Shown in pieces: positions 25,023 to 35,339 of a DNA stretch of 64,000 bases. A program made the position numbers and the translations under genes. The notes beneath the pieces were generated by a model, which worked only from the letters and a program-made list of their open reading frames with translations, had not been told where the DNA came from and ran no database searches. Location: positions 77,552,872 to 77,616,871 of the forward strand of contig CM043953.1 of assembly GCA_014529385.2 (NCBI GenBank). Direction: 5' to 3'. Source of the stretch: Adiantum capillus-veneris (Eukaryota > Streptophyta > Polypodiopsida > Polypodiales > Pteridaceae). Every line of letters begins with the position of its first letter. Within the stretch, counting starts at the first letter, position 1.

Positions 25023-26436
25023 CAGTTCTAAATCTATATATATACGCAAACGAACACTAACTGTTCACAGACCAACAATTCTAGAAAAGTACAATGGATT
25101 TGTACAATAATCTCTTTGCTGTTGAAATAAATTATGTACAAGGTAATGAAGATAACAGAATAAAGCTCAAGAATCCTCAAACCCAAAGTCTGGGAAATTT
25201 TGCATCACAATAAGAGATCCACCATTTGCTAAGAACATAACATTTTAATCAAGGAAGGTAGCCCTCACCTGCACCCATAGCCACAAGAAAACAATTCGTT
25301 AGCACGTGACTGTACGCAGGTGATGCTGGGCATCCCAGTTGTTATCCATGTCACCATAAAAAAAACCACAGTTCTTAACTTGTATTTTGTTGTTTTTTTA
25401 GAAAAAAAGTTCCTTGGCTTTTTTGCCAAATTGAAAAAAGTACAGTAAAAAACCCCCTAGAGCAGTTATATATCAGGTTATTTCTTGAATATATATATAT
25501 AAGTATATATATATTATTATTATTATAAAACTTTCTTTGTCAAAATTAAGATTTATAGGAGATTTTTTAGGTAGATTAAAAAAATTCTACTTTAATCAGA
25601 CTGGAAAACCAGATTCAAAATGGAAAACCAACTCCGATCAGCCACACCTAAGATCAAGCAGAAGGTGTAAAGTTAGACCTGACCAGATCATCAAGTACTA
25701 ACTCCATTTTCTCTAAACATCTGCATTTATTAGAATTTGGCAGCATAACCAGTAATACCAAAAAAATTCTCAGGTATCAATTTTAAAAGCATCAATTTTT
25801 CAAGATAAGTTTCCATGAATCTCCTCATACCCCACCAGTATACAAAATAAATCTGAGTATCATCAAGTGATTTGGCAGTTTAGATCAGTTTCCTTATATG
25901 ACCATGTTTTAGTAACCTGACGCATTTTCATGTCAAGCAACCAAAAACAAGACCAGAGTGAGTGTATGTAATCCATACTAGGCAGAAAGAATCAACTACT
26001 GATGCGTACTTATCAGTGTTGAGTTTTTACCAACCAATTGCTATTACTACAGATAATCCCAAAAGTATAATTCTACCAATGTTCCAAAGGTGAAACAACT
26101 TAAAAAACCAGTCAAACCATCAAGCTTTTTCTTTACAACCATCATCAGTTATCAAAACACAGGATATTATCCATATGTATGTGAGACTTAATGCAATTTA
26201 TTTAAAGGAAGACTAAGTATGTAAGCAGTTAGTACTAAACAAGAAGCAAGGAAGTCCTGAATTCCAAAAAGGACCTCTATCTTAACAATCTTCAGAAAAT
26301 CTATCTATAACCACCCAACGAGGCAGCGTTTATTAAAATTTTAATACTCATCAGAGGTGTAACTTAGAATATCTTAGCGGGTGTACACCGATGAAGCGAA
26401 ACCCAACAGTCAACCGATGCAACCCAGCAATAAAAA
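25021..26436. other. Non-coding AT-rich stretch
   Basis: No coding motif. Contains ATATAT runs (about 25490-25530) and poly-A/T stretches. It ends where module U1 begins. Confidence 0.5.
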
Positions 26437-26669
26437 ATAAACGAATTGATATGTACTACAACTTAAAAAGCCATCAGATTCAAAAAGACAGGGCACCAAT
26501 TTTTGAAATCAGTACATAATGACCTCTTTAGCCGATTCATAAATATGCACCATATCTAGAACCCAAAACAGTCCGGGGTCTTATCCACTTACCCATGGTA
26601 CCGAGCCCTATATTATTACAGCTAACCAAACAATTTCCATACCAATCTTATACACCCAATACAGCGCAG

Positions 26670-27067
26670 CCCCTTTTTTTTAATTTGAATTTTTGATTTT
26701 ATTTCCAAAAACCAACAGTATCCTTTTTCATTACACCTACTGCGTAGCAGTTCCACAAACGAACGCATCATCAGCCATAAACCACTTTCCCTTTAAGTTC
26801 CACACCATCCAAAAAATTCCATTTAGCAGAGAAAACTTGCTTCTGTAGCCAGAACTTCCGGCAATACACCAATATAAAAAGAGCAGAATAGATTTTAAGT
26901 TAACCTGTAGATTAGGAGCCGAGGGAACCTGCACAATTGATTTTTCGGATTTTTTCAGCATGATGCGACCACACTCTTCAGCAGACACTCACTCACACAG
27001 TAATGACCTCACACACGCAGAGAAGTGAACCGAAAACGATGATGCTAAGTGAGTATGAGTACTCACC
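26670..27067 (-). other. ~400-bp segment present in U1 only, with an open frame
   Basis: U2 goes directly from CACAG-C to ATTTTATAC where U1 has about 398 extra bases. On the minus strand the segment begins GGTGAGTACTC, a strong splice-donor-like start, but ends in AAAAAAAGGGG with no clean AG at the matching point, so loss by exact splicing is not supported. It contains an 83-codon minus-strand frame (MSAEECGRIMLKKSEKSIVQ onwards) with no known motif. Confidence 0.55.
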
Positions 27068-27068
27068 A

Positions 27069-27075
27069 TTTTATA
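27069..27075 (-). promoter_or_regulatory. Minus-strand TATA box in U1
   Basis: TATAAAA on the minus strand, conserved in U2 at 32128-32134. In U2 it would drive transcription into PLE1, whose 5' end is about 240 bases downstream, consistent with a pLTR-type promoter. Inference from motif and position only. Confidence 0.35.
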
Positions 27076-27519
27076 CAAGTTGAAGTCATCTGCAGACGAC
27101 GCGACCCACAGTGGTACCAGCCCCTCCCATCGAGGTCACTTTATGCGGGCAAGTCTTTAGGGATTAAATCAAGCACGAGATCCGGCACAATTAGGCACCT
27201 TACGCGTTAATCCTGCTTACACTAATTGGTTGCAGGCACCCCCCCTCTCAGTATAGGCAGTAGCTTGTAGTAGGAGGCCAGCTTACTCAGATAAAAAGCC
27301 ACCATACTCTATTTCCTAATTTTACCGTAATACAAGGTAAAGTTTTAAGTTACATGTAAGGACTGGTAGTGCCTACCACATTATGGCCCCCCCAATTACC
27401 TAGGCATTTCCATAGTCTCCGCCTAGCCGGAGTGATTGCAACCGGCCTCGGGTCTATAGTCATATAATTCCCCCGAGCCATATGATAGGCTCTTGGTATA
27501 CTAAAAGGTGAGAGATAAA

Positions 27520-27552
27520 CCACCCTTCGGGTGGTTTTATTTAGTTTTCCCT
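27520..27552 (+). other. Perfect hairpin in U1
   Basis: AAACCACCC-TTC-GGGTGGTTT, a 9-bp perfect stem with a 3-base loop, followed by T-rich sequence (about 27520-27545). In U2 (about 32576-32598) the stem has one mismatch and one wobble. It could form in RNA of either strand; role unknown. Confidence 0.5.
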
Positions 27553-27970
27553 TTTGGTCTCGGGGTCGTACAATGTGTTTAAAAGAGAAAGTGTTATTTA
27601 AACAAGTCCAGATTCAATTTTCCAAAACCACTCCTGCTACATTGCATACTTGGTGAAACAAACCATGCTACAGAGCATTTTCTAAACAATGATAAGATAG
27701 TATAAAGTTTGAATGCACGGACAGTTCATATTGTACACCAAACACCTAATTTGTAATGGATACCAAACTATTCCATATTTGATACCTGGTCCTTTAATTA
27801 GTTGAGAATTTTATTGTATTAAGCCTCGGATGATCATACATAGCAGTTTTACACCTACTTCCCAACCCTATAGTAAGCTAAATGTCATTCAGCCATCACT
27901 AGGGTAAAAATTCACCTATCATAATGGTGAGAGTTAAAAATTTTCCTCTGGTAGTAAAAACCAGTGGGTC

Positions 27971-27978
27971 TATATAAG
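27971..27978 (+). promoter_or_regulatory. Plus-strand TATA box of the U1 ORF
   Basis: TATATAAG 88 bases before the ATG at 28066. The same octamer and spacing occur in U2 at 33027-33034, as expected for a conserved core promoter of the plus-strand ORF. Confidence 0.45.
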
Positions 27979-28065
27979 ATGGGAGATATATTTACAAAAA
28001 AACAAAGTCCAGAGTACCCTTTCCAGTGTTTAGCATCTTCAGCTAATCAGCTTACCAATCGTATT

Positions 28066-28581
28066 ATGGCATAGAATCAAGAACAGGTTTTTTTTATAGC
28101 AACTGCACATCTTTATCTATCCAGTACATCTACTCGGAGAGAAACCTTACTCCGTTATGAACATCATTTATTTTCGCAGTTAGGAACCTCAGTTTCTCAA
28201 ACCAAGTGGTGGACCTATCAGGACCGAGTGACTCGAGTGACTCTATGGGGTCGAGAGCATTTCAAAAATAATATCCGATTGGCGATGGTTGCTGAGGTAC
28301 TGGGCCTAGGTCCACAATATTATTACATAGAATATTCAATAAAGCCAGGTTTTTCTGATCGGTTATACTTGCTAGCCCAGTTTCTACCTTCTAATAAGAT
28401 TTTCTTGTACCGTAGTTATGGTCATCAATTAAGAGGATATTTTAACATTACTCCACGCACTTGGGAGTATGGGGTCATCTTGGCGACTCGTATCCTACCT
28501 TTGGCCGATCGTCCAAACACATGCTTCTACTGTGACAGCTGTTTGTGCGATCATGTAATGGGCGGTATAATAGAGATGTAG
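28066..28581 (+). CDS. U1 ORF: unknown protein behind in-frame TAG
   Basis: ATG GCA TAG at 28066-28074, then 168 open codons to a TAG at 28579. The second copy (33122-33637) has the same ATG GCA TAG and the same open frame. The copies differ here by about nine substitutions (roughly five changing the protein, four silent) and by no indel, whereas flanking module sequence has several indels. That pattern is consistent with past coding constraint but not proof. The protein is Tyr/Arg/Leu-rich with KWWTYQDRVTRVTLW, GLGPQYYYIEYSIKPGFSDR and a C-terminal CFYCDSCLCDH cluster that could bind metal. I recognise no family. The first in-frame Met after the TAG is at 28228, giving 117 residues. Translation of the longer form would need readthrough or another start. 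Confidence 0.5.
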
Positions 28582-28632
28582 ATGAAGGGCTCCTGAAATA
28601 ATTATCAGCTAAGCTTTTTTGTTCCGTGAAAG

Positions 28633-28735
<103 letters not shown>

Positions 28736-28759
28736 ACCCATTCCCAGGCACCTTATGCT

Positions 28760-28801
28760 ATGAGGTAGTAAACCCCATAAAATAGGGGCCTACCACCTCA
28801 T
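28760..28801 (-). other. 3'-terminal hairpin of PLE1
   Basis: ATGAGGTAGTA-AACCCC and GGGGCC-TACCACCTCAT form a 17-step stem with a few mismatches around an 8-base loop. It lies between the PLE1 stop codon (28848) and the (CA)n tail. PLE2 has a different hairpin at the same place. Confidence 0.6.
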
Positions 28802-28847
28802 GAAGTGTTTGTATTAATTTGAAAAACTATTATGCTGTGGTTAGATT

Positions 28848-30249
28848 TTATTCTGATTTAAGTAGACTTATCAAATTTTGTAAGTCAAACTTAAGGTAGG
28901 TCCAGTTGTGTTTTTCTAGGGAGTTGCAAATGCACGCAACAAGGTCTTTTTTTGTAAACCCATTGTAAATGAATTTGGTAATCAAAGTATTGATTTCTTC
29001 ATATGCTCTAAAACAGTCTGAAGAGGCATATATTATAAGAAAAAGCATTCCTAGACAGGTGTGTAGAGAATTTTTGAAAGGTCTATTGCTTTTTTTCTTT
29101 GTAAATTGAGATGACATAAGTTTAAGCTTTTCTCTTTTCCAAAAAAAGCGATTGTAAAAGTCTCCCAAAAGTGGGGGAGTTAAAGTAAACTCAATATTCA
29201 GGAAGTGTGTCCTAGAAATGATCCATTTATCCTGCCAAAGAACTCTCTCGGAGAATGTAAAGTCAATACTAAGGCATGGTGGATAAATATCATTAAGAGT
29301 AATCTCAAACATGCGATTGTTGAGGCTACACAGGTCATCCATAAATCTAAATGAATGTGCAAAGTGTGTAAGTAACGAGTTACTCGCTGGGTTTTCTAAT
29401 ATTCTTAGGAGCCATTGGTATTCGAAGTAACAGAGATATAGATCACACATAATCGGAGAGCAAGCAAAACCCATTGGGATTCCTAGAGTTTGTTTGTAGC
29501 AGGTATCCCCTAATTGGATATAACTGTTATTAAGTAGCCAAAAGATATACTTATATAAATCATCCTCTTTAAAGATGAACGGTGCGAATTTTTTTAATTT
29601 TTTTACCCATCCTTTATTCCCTTTTTGTGAGATGCAAGTATACCCAAGCTCTTTTCTGTGGGCAAAGGCAATCTTTATAAGACATGATAAGACATGATAA
29701 GGTATAAACAAGCCCATACGGTCCTTCTAAAGGGATATTTTCATAACATTGAGTTATGTCTGCCGTGAAGATAGAGTAAATGTTTTCTGGGAGGTTGATA
29801 TATACCTCGGCTGCGTTTTTTATGACCCAAAAAGGGCAATAATTTATATTTCTGAATCTCTTTATATCTCTGTGTTTGATGGCACAGATATCTTTGATTT
29901 CTAGTAGAACAAAATTTAAGCAGTGGGTGATATCATTCGTAACACAAGAGAACAGGCTTTTTGAAGCGTCAGAAATCCATCTAAATTTATGCTTATGATT
30001 CTTATATGTTGGGAAGAGTACAGGAATTTTCAGAGAGTCGGGACTATAACCGAGTCCAGATAATTCATTGTTCAATGTTGTAGCTATACATAGCGAAGAG
30101 TTCTCAAGTTTAAGAAAGTCTTTACTATTCAGTCTTGAATTGGCAGCCTCGAAAGCTAATTTCTTACATATAAAGGACGCCATATTTGAGGCTTTATCTA
30201 GGCCAATAATAAGCCATTTCTTTTTAGTGTCAGAAATAGAGGTCTTCAA
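28848..30249 (-). pseudogene. PLE1 reverse transcriptase domain
   Basis: Minus-strand RT of Penelope-like type in two frames (30249-29614 and 29717-28848). N to C: IGLDKASNMASFICKKLAF, finger FPTYKNHKHKFRWISDASKS, motif A FTADITQCYENIP, motif B GIPMGFACSPIMCDLYL, catalytic FRFMDDL, and a thumb ending FDLQNLISLLKSE before a stop. All three catalytic Asp remain. The only frame break is near 29690, where AAGACATGAT is present twice in tandem; one extra 10-bp copy accounts for the shift. No GIY-YIG endonuclease follows, so this would be an endonuclease-lacking PLE, the group that in other eukaryotes is linked to chromosome ends. Confidence 0.85.
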
Positions 30250-30250
30250 T

Positions 30251-30836
30251 TTAGGCGTAAGCCCTGCTATCAGTGCTTAGCCATACTTGTGGCATAAGAC
30301 TGATCTTTTTCCAAAACATTCCTTTGAGTGTTGAAGTAAGTTGGAAGTGAACTTCCTCCTCCAGTTGGAGTTTTAAGGCCAAGTCGGCCAGGCATTCAAG
30401 TAGTGCAAATAAGGCACTTTGAGGATTTAGTGGAAAAGGAGGAATATGATTCAGGCCTTTACTCAAGAGGCTCCTTACTTGTGGATCAGAAACAATTTCT
30501 AAGTTAGATGTACAAACATGTAAACCAAAGTCAGTGAAGTTTTTACAGAATTTTTGAAATAGATGACAAGAGCAGATAAGTATCTCCTTATTATGGAGAA
30601 ATTCATTAGAATAAAAAAGATTCTTAATAGGCGGCGAGTATTTCCATCCAATCATCACATCCTTTAGTAATAAATTCGATCCCAAAATATGTCCAAAACA
30701 TTCTGAGAAAATAGCTTGGGGAGTAAAGAAATCCAAAATCTTGTTAGCAAACAAGCAATGTGAGATAATCTTATTACATGCTTCTTCCTTTGGAGGTAGG
30801 TAACGTCTTCCGCAAGCACTCCTTCGATCCTACATA
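30251..30836 (-). pseudogene. PLE1 pre-RT region with KGLNHIP motif
   Basis: Open frame 30754-30251 plus upstream continuation (YLPPKEEACNKIISHCLFAN) to about 30830. The segment VRSLLSKGLNHIPPFPLNP matches the (S)KGL-x-F/H-x-P block that precedes RT in PLEs. PLE2 has KKGLNHIPQVPFD at the same point. The CNKIISHCLFANKILDFFTP stretch aligns with ASRFVHLLFNNKFLDHIHP in PLE2. Function unknown; presumably part of the RT fold or RNA binding. The frame to the RT is broken at about 30250. Confidence 0.75.
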
Positions 30837-31195
30837 TTACATATCCAAAAGGTTTCTGATTGGAAGGTTTCTTCCCGGACCTCTCACATAACTTCTACCT
30901 CTCCCTCTTCCAAACACAGATTCACTTGAAGAGGGAGTTAAGAAAGAGGTGTAAGATGCTGCCGGAGAGCCAAGAGTATTAGGACGTTTGGAAACTTGAG
31001 ATTCATCCTCTTCAATATTCGGTTTGATTTGCCCGACCATACTTTTGATACCTTTAAAGCTGCCATAAGTGGTTAGCAGAGTACCACACCCATCTGATCC
31101 GAGTTCTTCAAGAGTGTCACACATAATTGATATGTACTGAATAAAGGAAATTTGAGCTAGACCGGATCTTTAGCTTGTCCACCAAGCCAAGATCA
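30837..31195 (-). pseudogene. PLE1 SWLGGQA and Arg-Gly region
   Basis: Minus strand: SWLGGQAK follows a TGA at 31193, then a frameshift, LLTTYGSFKGIKSMVGQIKP, EEDESQVSKR, YTSFLT and finally GRGRGRSYVRGPGRNLPIRN. PLE4 and PLE3 carry the same blocks. The Arg-Gly box suggests RNA binding; that is inference. Two lesions separate it from neighbouring parts. Confidence 0.65.
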
Positions 31196-31893
31196 AAAGA
31201 GGGAAAGGTGAAATTCTTCTGCTTTATCCGGAAAGATACTAGGCAGATTGTTGAGGGCATACCAAATAGCATGGTCAAACCAAATTATGCTTGACTCGCA
31301 CACAGCTTTGGGGTCTAAGAATCTGCAAGCACACTTAAGGTAAGGCCTGAACACATTCCATATTATCTCGGTGTAGTAATCAGCATTACTTTTACTAAAG
31401 GTCATCACCCCTTTAGTTCTTGCACATAAACCTGTATTCGAACTACATTTTTTATCATCAAGGAAACTCATATTGAACGGAGCTTTAATCAAATCCCCTT
31501 TGTCCAAGAGCTGGATCCCTTTCGGAACTTTAAGTTTGCATTCCTCAATAGTTGCAAGGGCCAAGCTGGCAAGGAAGACCCAGGTTTCCATAGATATGGG
31601 TGCTAGAAATCCTTTATTTGGGAACATCCATAGCCTATGGTCTACCCCCAAGGATTCTACCTCAATTTGTCTTGAACGTAAAAAAGGAAAGTCCCTAGAA
31701 ACTTTCGGTACCATGTCCAAAAGTGAAGCTTCACTGAGTGAACAAAGGTCTTTCTGGAATTCTTTTACCGTTTCTAAAGCAGCTGCATCTCTACAAAAGA
31801 GGCTATTCGGTGGAGGGACATAGGCATAGAGGGAGCTGTAACAAAGATAGGACTAAGCCCACAAAAGTTTCTAAGAAGATTGGAGAGTTCAGA
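31196..31893 (-). pseudogene. PLE1 N-terminal Cys-motif region, 5'-truncated
   Basis: Open from 31720 (and without stop back to about 31850) on the minus strand. Key block: GLCARTKGVMTFSKS, then FRPYLKCACRFLDPKAVCES and SIIWFDHAIW, i.e. K-C-x-C...D-P...C-x-S-x-I-I-W. PLE2 (RPFVKCQCKKQDPNSNC, ASIIWVD) and PLE3 (FRPYLKCDCKSLDPKVAC, ESRIVWFD) repeat it. A frameshift at about 31840 joins an upstream piece (LSNLLRNFCGLSPIFV) open to the junction with U2 at 31893. Relative to PLE2 the 5' end is missing, as expected for a 5'-truncated retroinsertion. Confidence 0.7.
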
Positions 31894-33121
31894 GAAACGA
31901 ATTGATATGTACTACAACTTAAAAAGCCATCAGATTCAAAAAGACAGGGCACCAATTTCCGAAATCAGTACATAATGACCTCTTTAGCCGATTCAAAAAT
32001 ATGCACCATATCTAGAACCCAAAACAGTCCGGGGTCTTATCCACTTACCCATGGTACCGAGCCCTGTATTATTATAGCTGACCAAACAATTTCCATACCA
32101 ATCTTATACACCCAATACTGCACAGCATTTTATACAAGTTGAAGTCATCTGCAGACGACGCGACCCACAGTGGTACCACCCCTCCCATCGAGGTCACTTT
32201 ATGCGGGCAAGTCTTTAGGGATTAAATCGAGCACGAGATCCGGCAGAATCAGGCACCTTACGTGTTAATCTTGCTTACACTAATCGTCTGCGGACACCCC
32301 CCTCTCAGTACAGGCGGTAGCGTGTAGTAGGAGGCCCGCTTACTCAGATGAAAAGCCACCATACTCTATTTCCCAATTTTACCGTAATACAAGGTAAAGT
32401 TTTAAGTTACATGCAAGGACTGGCAGTGCCTACCACATTATGCCCCCCCCAATTACCTAGGCATTTCCATAGTCTCTGCCCGACCGGAGTGATTGCAACC
32501 GGCCTCGGGTCTATAGTCATATAATTCCCCCGAGCCATATGATAGGCTCTTGGTATACTAAAAGGTGAGAGATAAACCACCTTTCGGGTAGTTTTATTTA
32601 GTTTTCCCTTTTGGTCTCGGGGTCGTACAGTTGCTTAAAAGAGAAAGTGTTATTTAAACAAGTCTAGCTTCAATTCTCCAAAAACACTCCTGCTACATTG
32701 CATACTTGGTGAAACAAACCATGCTACATATCATTTTCTGAGCAATGATAAGATAGCATAAAGTTTGAATGCACGGACAGTTCATATTGTACACCAAACA
32801 CCTAATTTGTAATGGATACCAAACTATTCCATAGTTGATACCTGGTCCTTTAATTAGTTGAGAATTTTATTGTATTAAGCCTCGGATGCTCATACATAGC
32901 AGTTTTACACCTACTTCCCAACCCTATAGTAAGCTAAATGTCATTCAGCCATCACTAGGGTAAAAATTTACCTATCATAATGGTGAGAGTAAAAAAATTT
33001 CCTCTGGTAGTAAAAACCAGTGGGTCTATATAAGATGGGAGATATATTTACAAAAAGACAAAGTCTAGAGTACCCTTTCTAGTGTTTAGCATCTTCAGCT
33101 AATCAGCTTATCAGTCGTATT

Positions 33122-33637
33122 ATGGCATAGAATCAAGAACAGGTTTTTTTTATAGCAACTGCACATCTTTATCTGTCCAGTACATCTACTCGGAGAGAAA
33201 CCTTACTCCGTTACGAACATCATTTATGTCCGCAGTTAGGAACCTCAGTTTCTCAAACCAAGTGGTGGACCTATCAGGACCGAGTGACTCGAGTGACTCT
33301 ATGGGGTCGAGAGCATTTCAAAAATAATATCCGATTGGCGATGGTTGTTGAGGTACTGGGCCTAGGTCCACAATATTATTACATAGAATATTCAATAAAG
33401 CCAGGTTTTTCTGATCGGTTATACCTGCTAGCCCAGTTTCTACCTTCTCATAAGATTTTCTTGTACCGTAGTTATGGTCATCAATTAAGAGGATATTTTA
33501 ACATTACTCCACGCACTTGGGAGTATGGGGTCGTCTTGGCGACTCGTATCCTACCTTTGGCCGATCGTCCAAACACATGCTTCTACTGTGACAGTTGTTT
33601 GTGCGATCATGTAATGGGCGGTATAATAGAGATGTAG
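33122..33637 (+). CDS. U2 ORF: second copy of unknown protein with in-frame TAG
   Basis: Same layout as the U1 ORF: ATG GCA TAG at 33122-33130, then 168 open codons to the stop at 33635. Protein changes relative to U1 include Ala to Val in RLAMVVEV, Asn to His in FLPSHKI and Ile to Val in EYGVVLATR. The terminal CFYCDSCLCDH cluster is unchanged. The shared TAG at codon 3 means either both copies were duplicated after the mutation or the TAG has a role. No family recognised. Confidence 0.5.
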
Positions 33638-33688
33638 ATGAAGGGCTCCTGAAATAATTATCAGCTAAGCTTTTTTGTTCCGTGAAAG

Positions 33689-33692
<4 letters not shown>

Positions 33693-33766
<74 letters not shown>
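33693..33766 (+). repeat. (TG)n tract at U2/PLE2 junction
   Basis: 74 bases of TG on the plus strand; equals (CA)n after the 3' end of PLE2. PLE2's last open frame runs on through it as His-Thr repeats. Confidence 0.99.
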
Positions 33767-33769
<3 letters not shown>

Positions 33770-33794
33770 CCTCCCCATCCCTGAGGAAAGGTTG

Positions 33795-33820
33795 ACTTGG
33801 TGGAGGATAGGCCACCAAGT
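33795..33820 (-). other. 3'-terminal hairpin of PLE2
   Basis: ACTTGGTGG-(8 nt)-CCACCAAGT, a perfect 9-bp stem 28 bases from the (CA)n tract. An alternative pairing uses GGATAGG with CCTATCC just beyond. Sequence is unrelated to the PLE1 hairpin, but place and kind are alike. Confidence 0.6.
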
Positions 33821-33829
33821 GGACCTATC

Positions 33830-34810
33830 CCCCACCAAAAGATTGATCAGATATTGAAGATCGACTTTGCATTCAGGGAAAGTATTTGATATCAAAAAAC
33901 CTTTAATGCATTGGAGTAAACATTGTTGAGAAAAGCCATTATTCACAAAGAATGTGATTAATTTCATAAGGTCTAGATATGTGTATATGGTGCAAGATGC
34001 ATTATATAGAATAGGGAACACTTGTGATATACATACTTTCGTTGCGACATCCCTAGGTCGCGTAGCATCCGTTGGATAAATGAGATATTACGGCAAGGTA
34101 GCTTGTTTTTTTTCCAAGCAGTGAAAGAGATATAGTCCCCACAAAAGGGGCGAAGCAGTTGTATGGTTGTATTAAGATAAGTAACCTGATATGTATCATA
34201 AGTGGGTTTTATTTGCAGAATGTCAAGTGGATAAATGGAAAAAGGGTCCTCTTCTGAGAGAGGTTTATTATTAATTAGACATTGGTGGACAACTTGATTA
34301 TTAAGAAATATAAGGTCATCCATATACCTCCAAGTATGATAAAACGCTTTCAGTATTTCCCATTTTCCCAATCGCGCCAATTTTCTCCCAAATTCCAACT
34401 CGAACCAGGCCAAGTAAATGTTACACCAAAGGGGTGAACACGAGTATCCCATCGGTATACCTTGTTTTTGACGATATATGCATGTTCCAAGTGAAGTGAC
34501 ACAATTTTCAAGCAAAAATCGATTAAGTATAAGAAAGAATTCAAAGGAGCTACTCACCTCTTTGTTTTTCTTAGTGAGCTGTATTTTTTTCTTGCATCCT
34601 TTAAATCCTTTGTACCCAAACCCTGTCATTAGCTTAACGAACTTTTCCAGCGTGTCTGTTAAACTATTAGATCCAAAATGTGGAATGGCTTCATAACAAG
34701 CTTTTACATCAAATGTAAAAGCACAGTAAATTTGTTTGGGCAGATTTATTAAGAAATCATATTGATTATTAATAATCCAATATACATTTGTTTTTACCCA
34801 AAAAAAATTA
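33830..34810 (-). pseudogene. PLE2 reverse transcriptase, palm to thumb
   Basis: Minus strand. Motif A FTFDVKACYEAIPHFG (about 34690-34740) keeps its Asp; then an insert rich in Lys (KKIQLTKKNKEVSS), motif B QGIPMGYSCSPLWCNIYL, catalytic WRYMDDL and a thumb ending CKVDLQYLINLLVG. A frameshift near 34000 separates the last ~60 residues. There is no GIY-YIG domain; the frame runs into the (CA)n tract. Aligned by eye, PLE2 and PLE1 RT share motifs but differ at most positions, so they are separate families and not recent copies. Confidence 0.85.
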
Positions 34811-35339
34811 CTGTTTTTTTATGAAAAACCTATGTGTATTCCAGCACCCCTATATTCAATGCTTTTAAAAGATATGTCATAATTGAGGTATAAGATGAAA
34901 AAATGCAGTTATGTGCATTTGTTATCCATCTAAACTCATTTTTATGAATTTTAAAATTGCCCATGAGATAGGATAGCGTGTATCTGGCTGGTATCTCAAG
35001 CCCATAAGCCAGAGAAAAGTCCTTGGTCGTTTTTGTCAATTCTTCCACTGTTGTATCTAATTTCTCAAACTCATGCAAAGAGATCCTTTCTATAGCAGCT
35101 AACCTAACTAATTTCTTGCAAATAAAGATAGGTGTCTGTGCAGATTTATCAATGCCACATATGAAGATATGTGATAGGAGAAATTCGATTTCATCCATGA
35201 GGTCAACATTAAGGTACCAAGGGCTCACATTCACTTTATGCTTCGGAAATTTTTCTCTAAAAAGTCTTTGTAAGTTTCCCATAATATATTCATTGTGTGG
35301 TTGGTTATATTGCATACCCATAATCTCACATAATATCTC
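34811..35339 (-). pseudogene. PLE2 RT fingers
   Basis: Open frame 35321-34830: FICGIDKSAQTPIFICKKL and LMGNFKIHKNEFRWITNAHN, matching LDKASNMASFICKK and YKNHKHKFRWISDA of PLE1. These are the PLE finger motifs before the palm. Broken from the palm at about 34815 and from the upstream part at 35340. Confidence 0.8.

Larger units (their letters stand above)
31894..33766. repeat. Module U2 (long direct repeat, second copy)
   Basis: Second copy of U1, lacking U1's ~400-bp segment. Begins exactly at the 5' junction of PLE1 and ends in a (TG)n tract next to PLE2's 3' end. Carries the minus-strand TATAAAA (32128-32134), plus-strand TATATAAG (33027-33034) and the plus-strand ORF. Confidence 0.85.

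Noticed and set aside
26340-26410. Hammerhead-ribozyme-like words (CTGATGAG on the minus strand; CCGATGAAGCGAAAC on the plus strand) near the U1 edge, of interest because PLEs can carry hammerheads
   Set aside because: The first lacks GAAA after its stem; the second has CCGATGA instead of CTGATGA and no clear stems I and III. Neither lies in both module copies.
26737-26988. Minus-strand 83-codon frame as a host gene exon
   Set aside because: No motif, no homologous copy in U2, no clear acceptor; left as an undescribed frame within the indel.
30068-30280. Plus-strand frames opposite PLE1/PLE2 (also 31473-31823, 34478-34696, 35023-35343, 36330-36764)
   Set aside because: Antisense shadows of the PLE reading frames.
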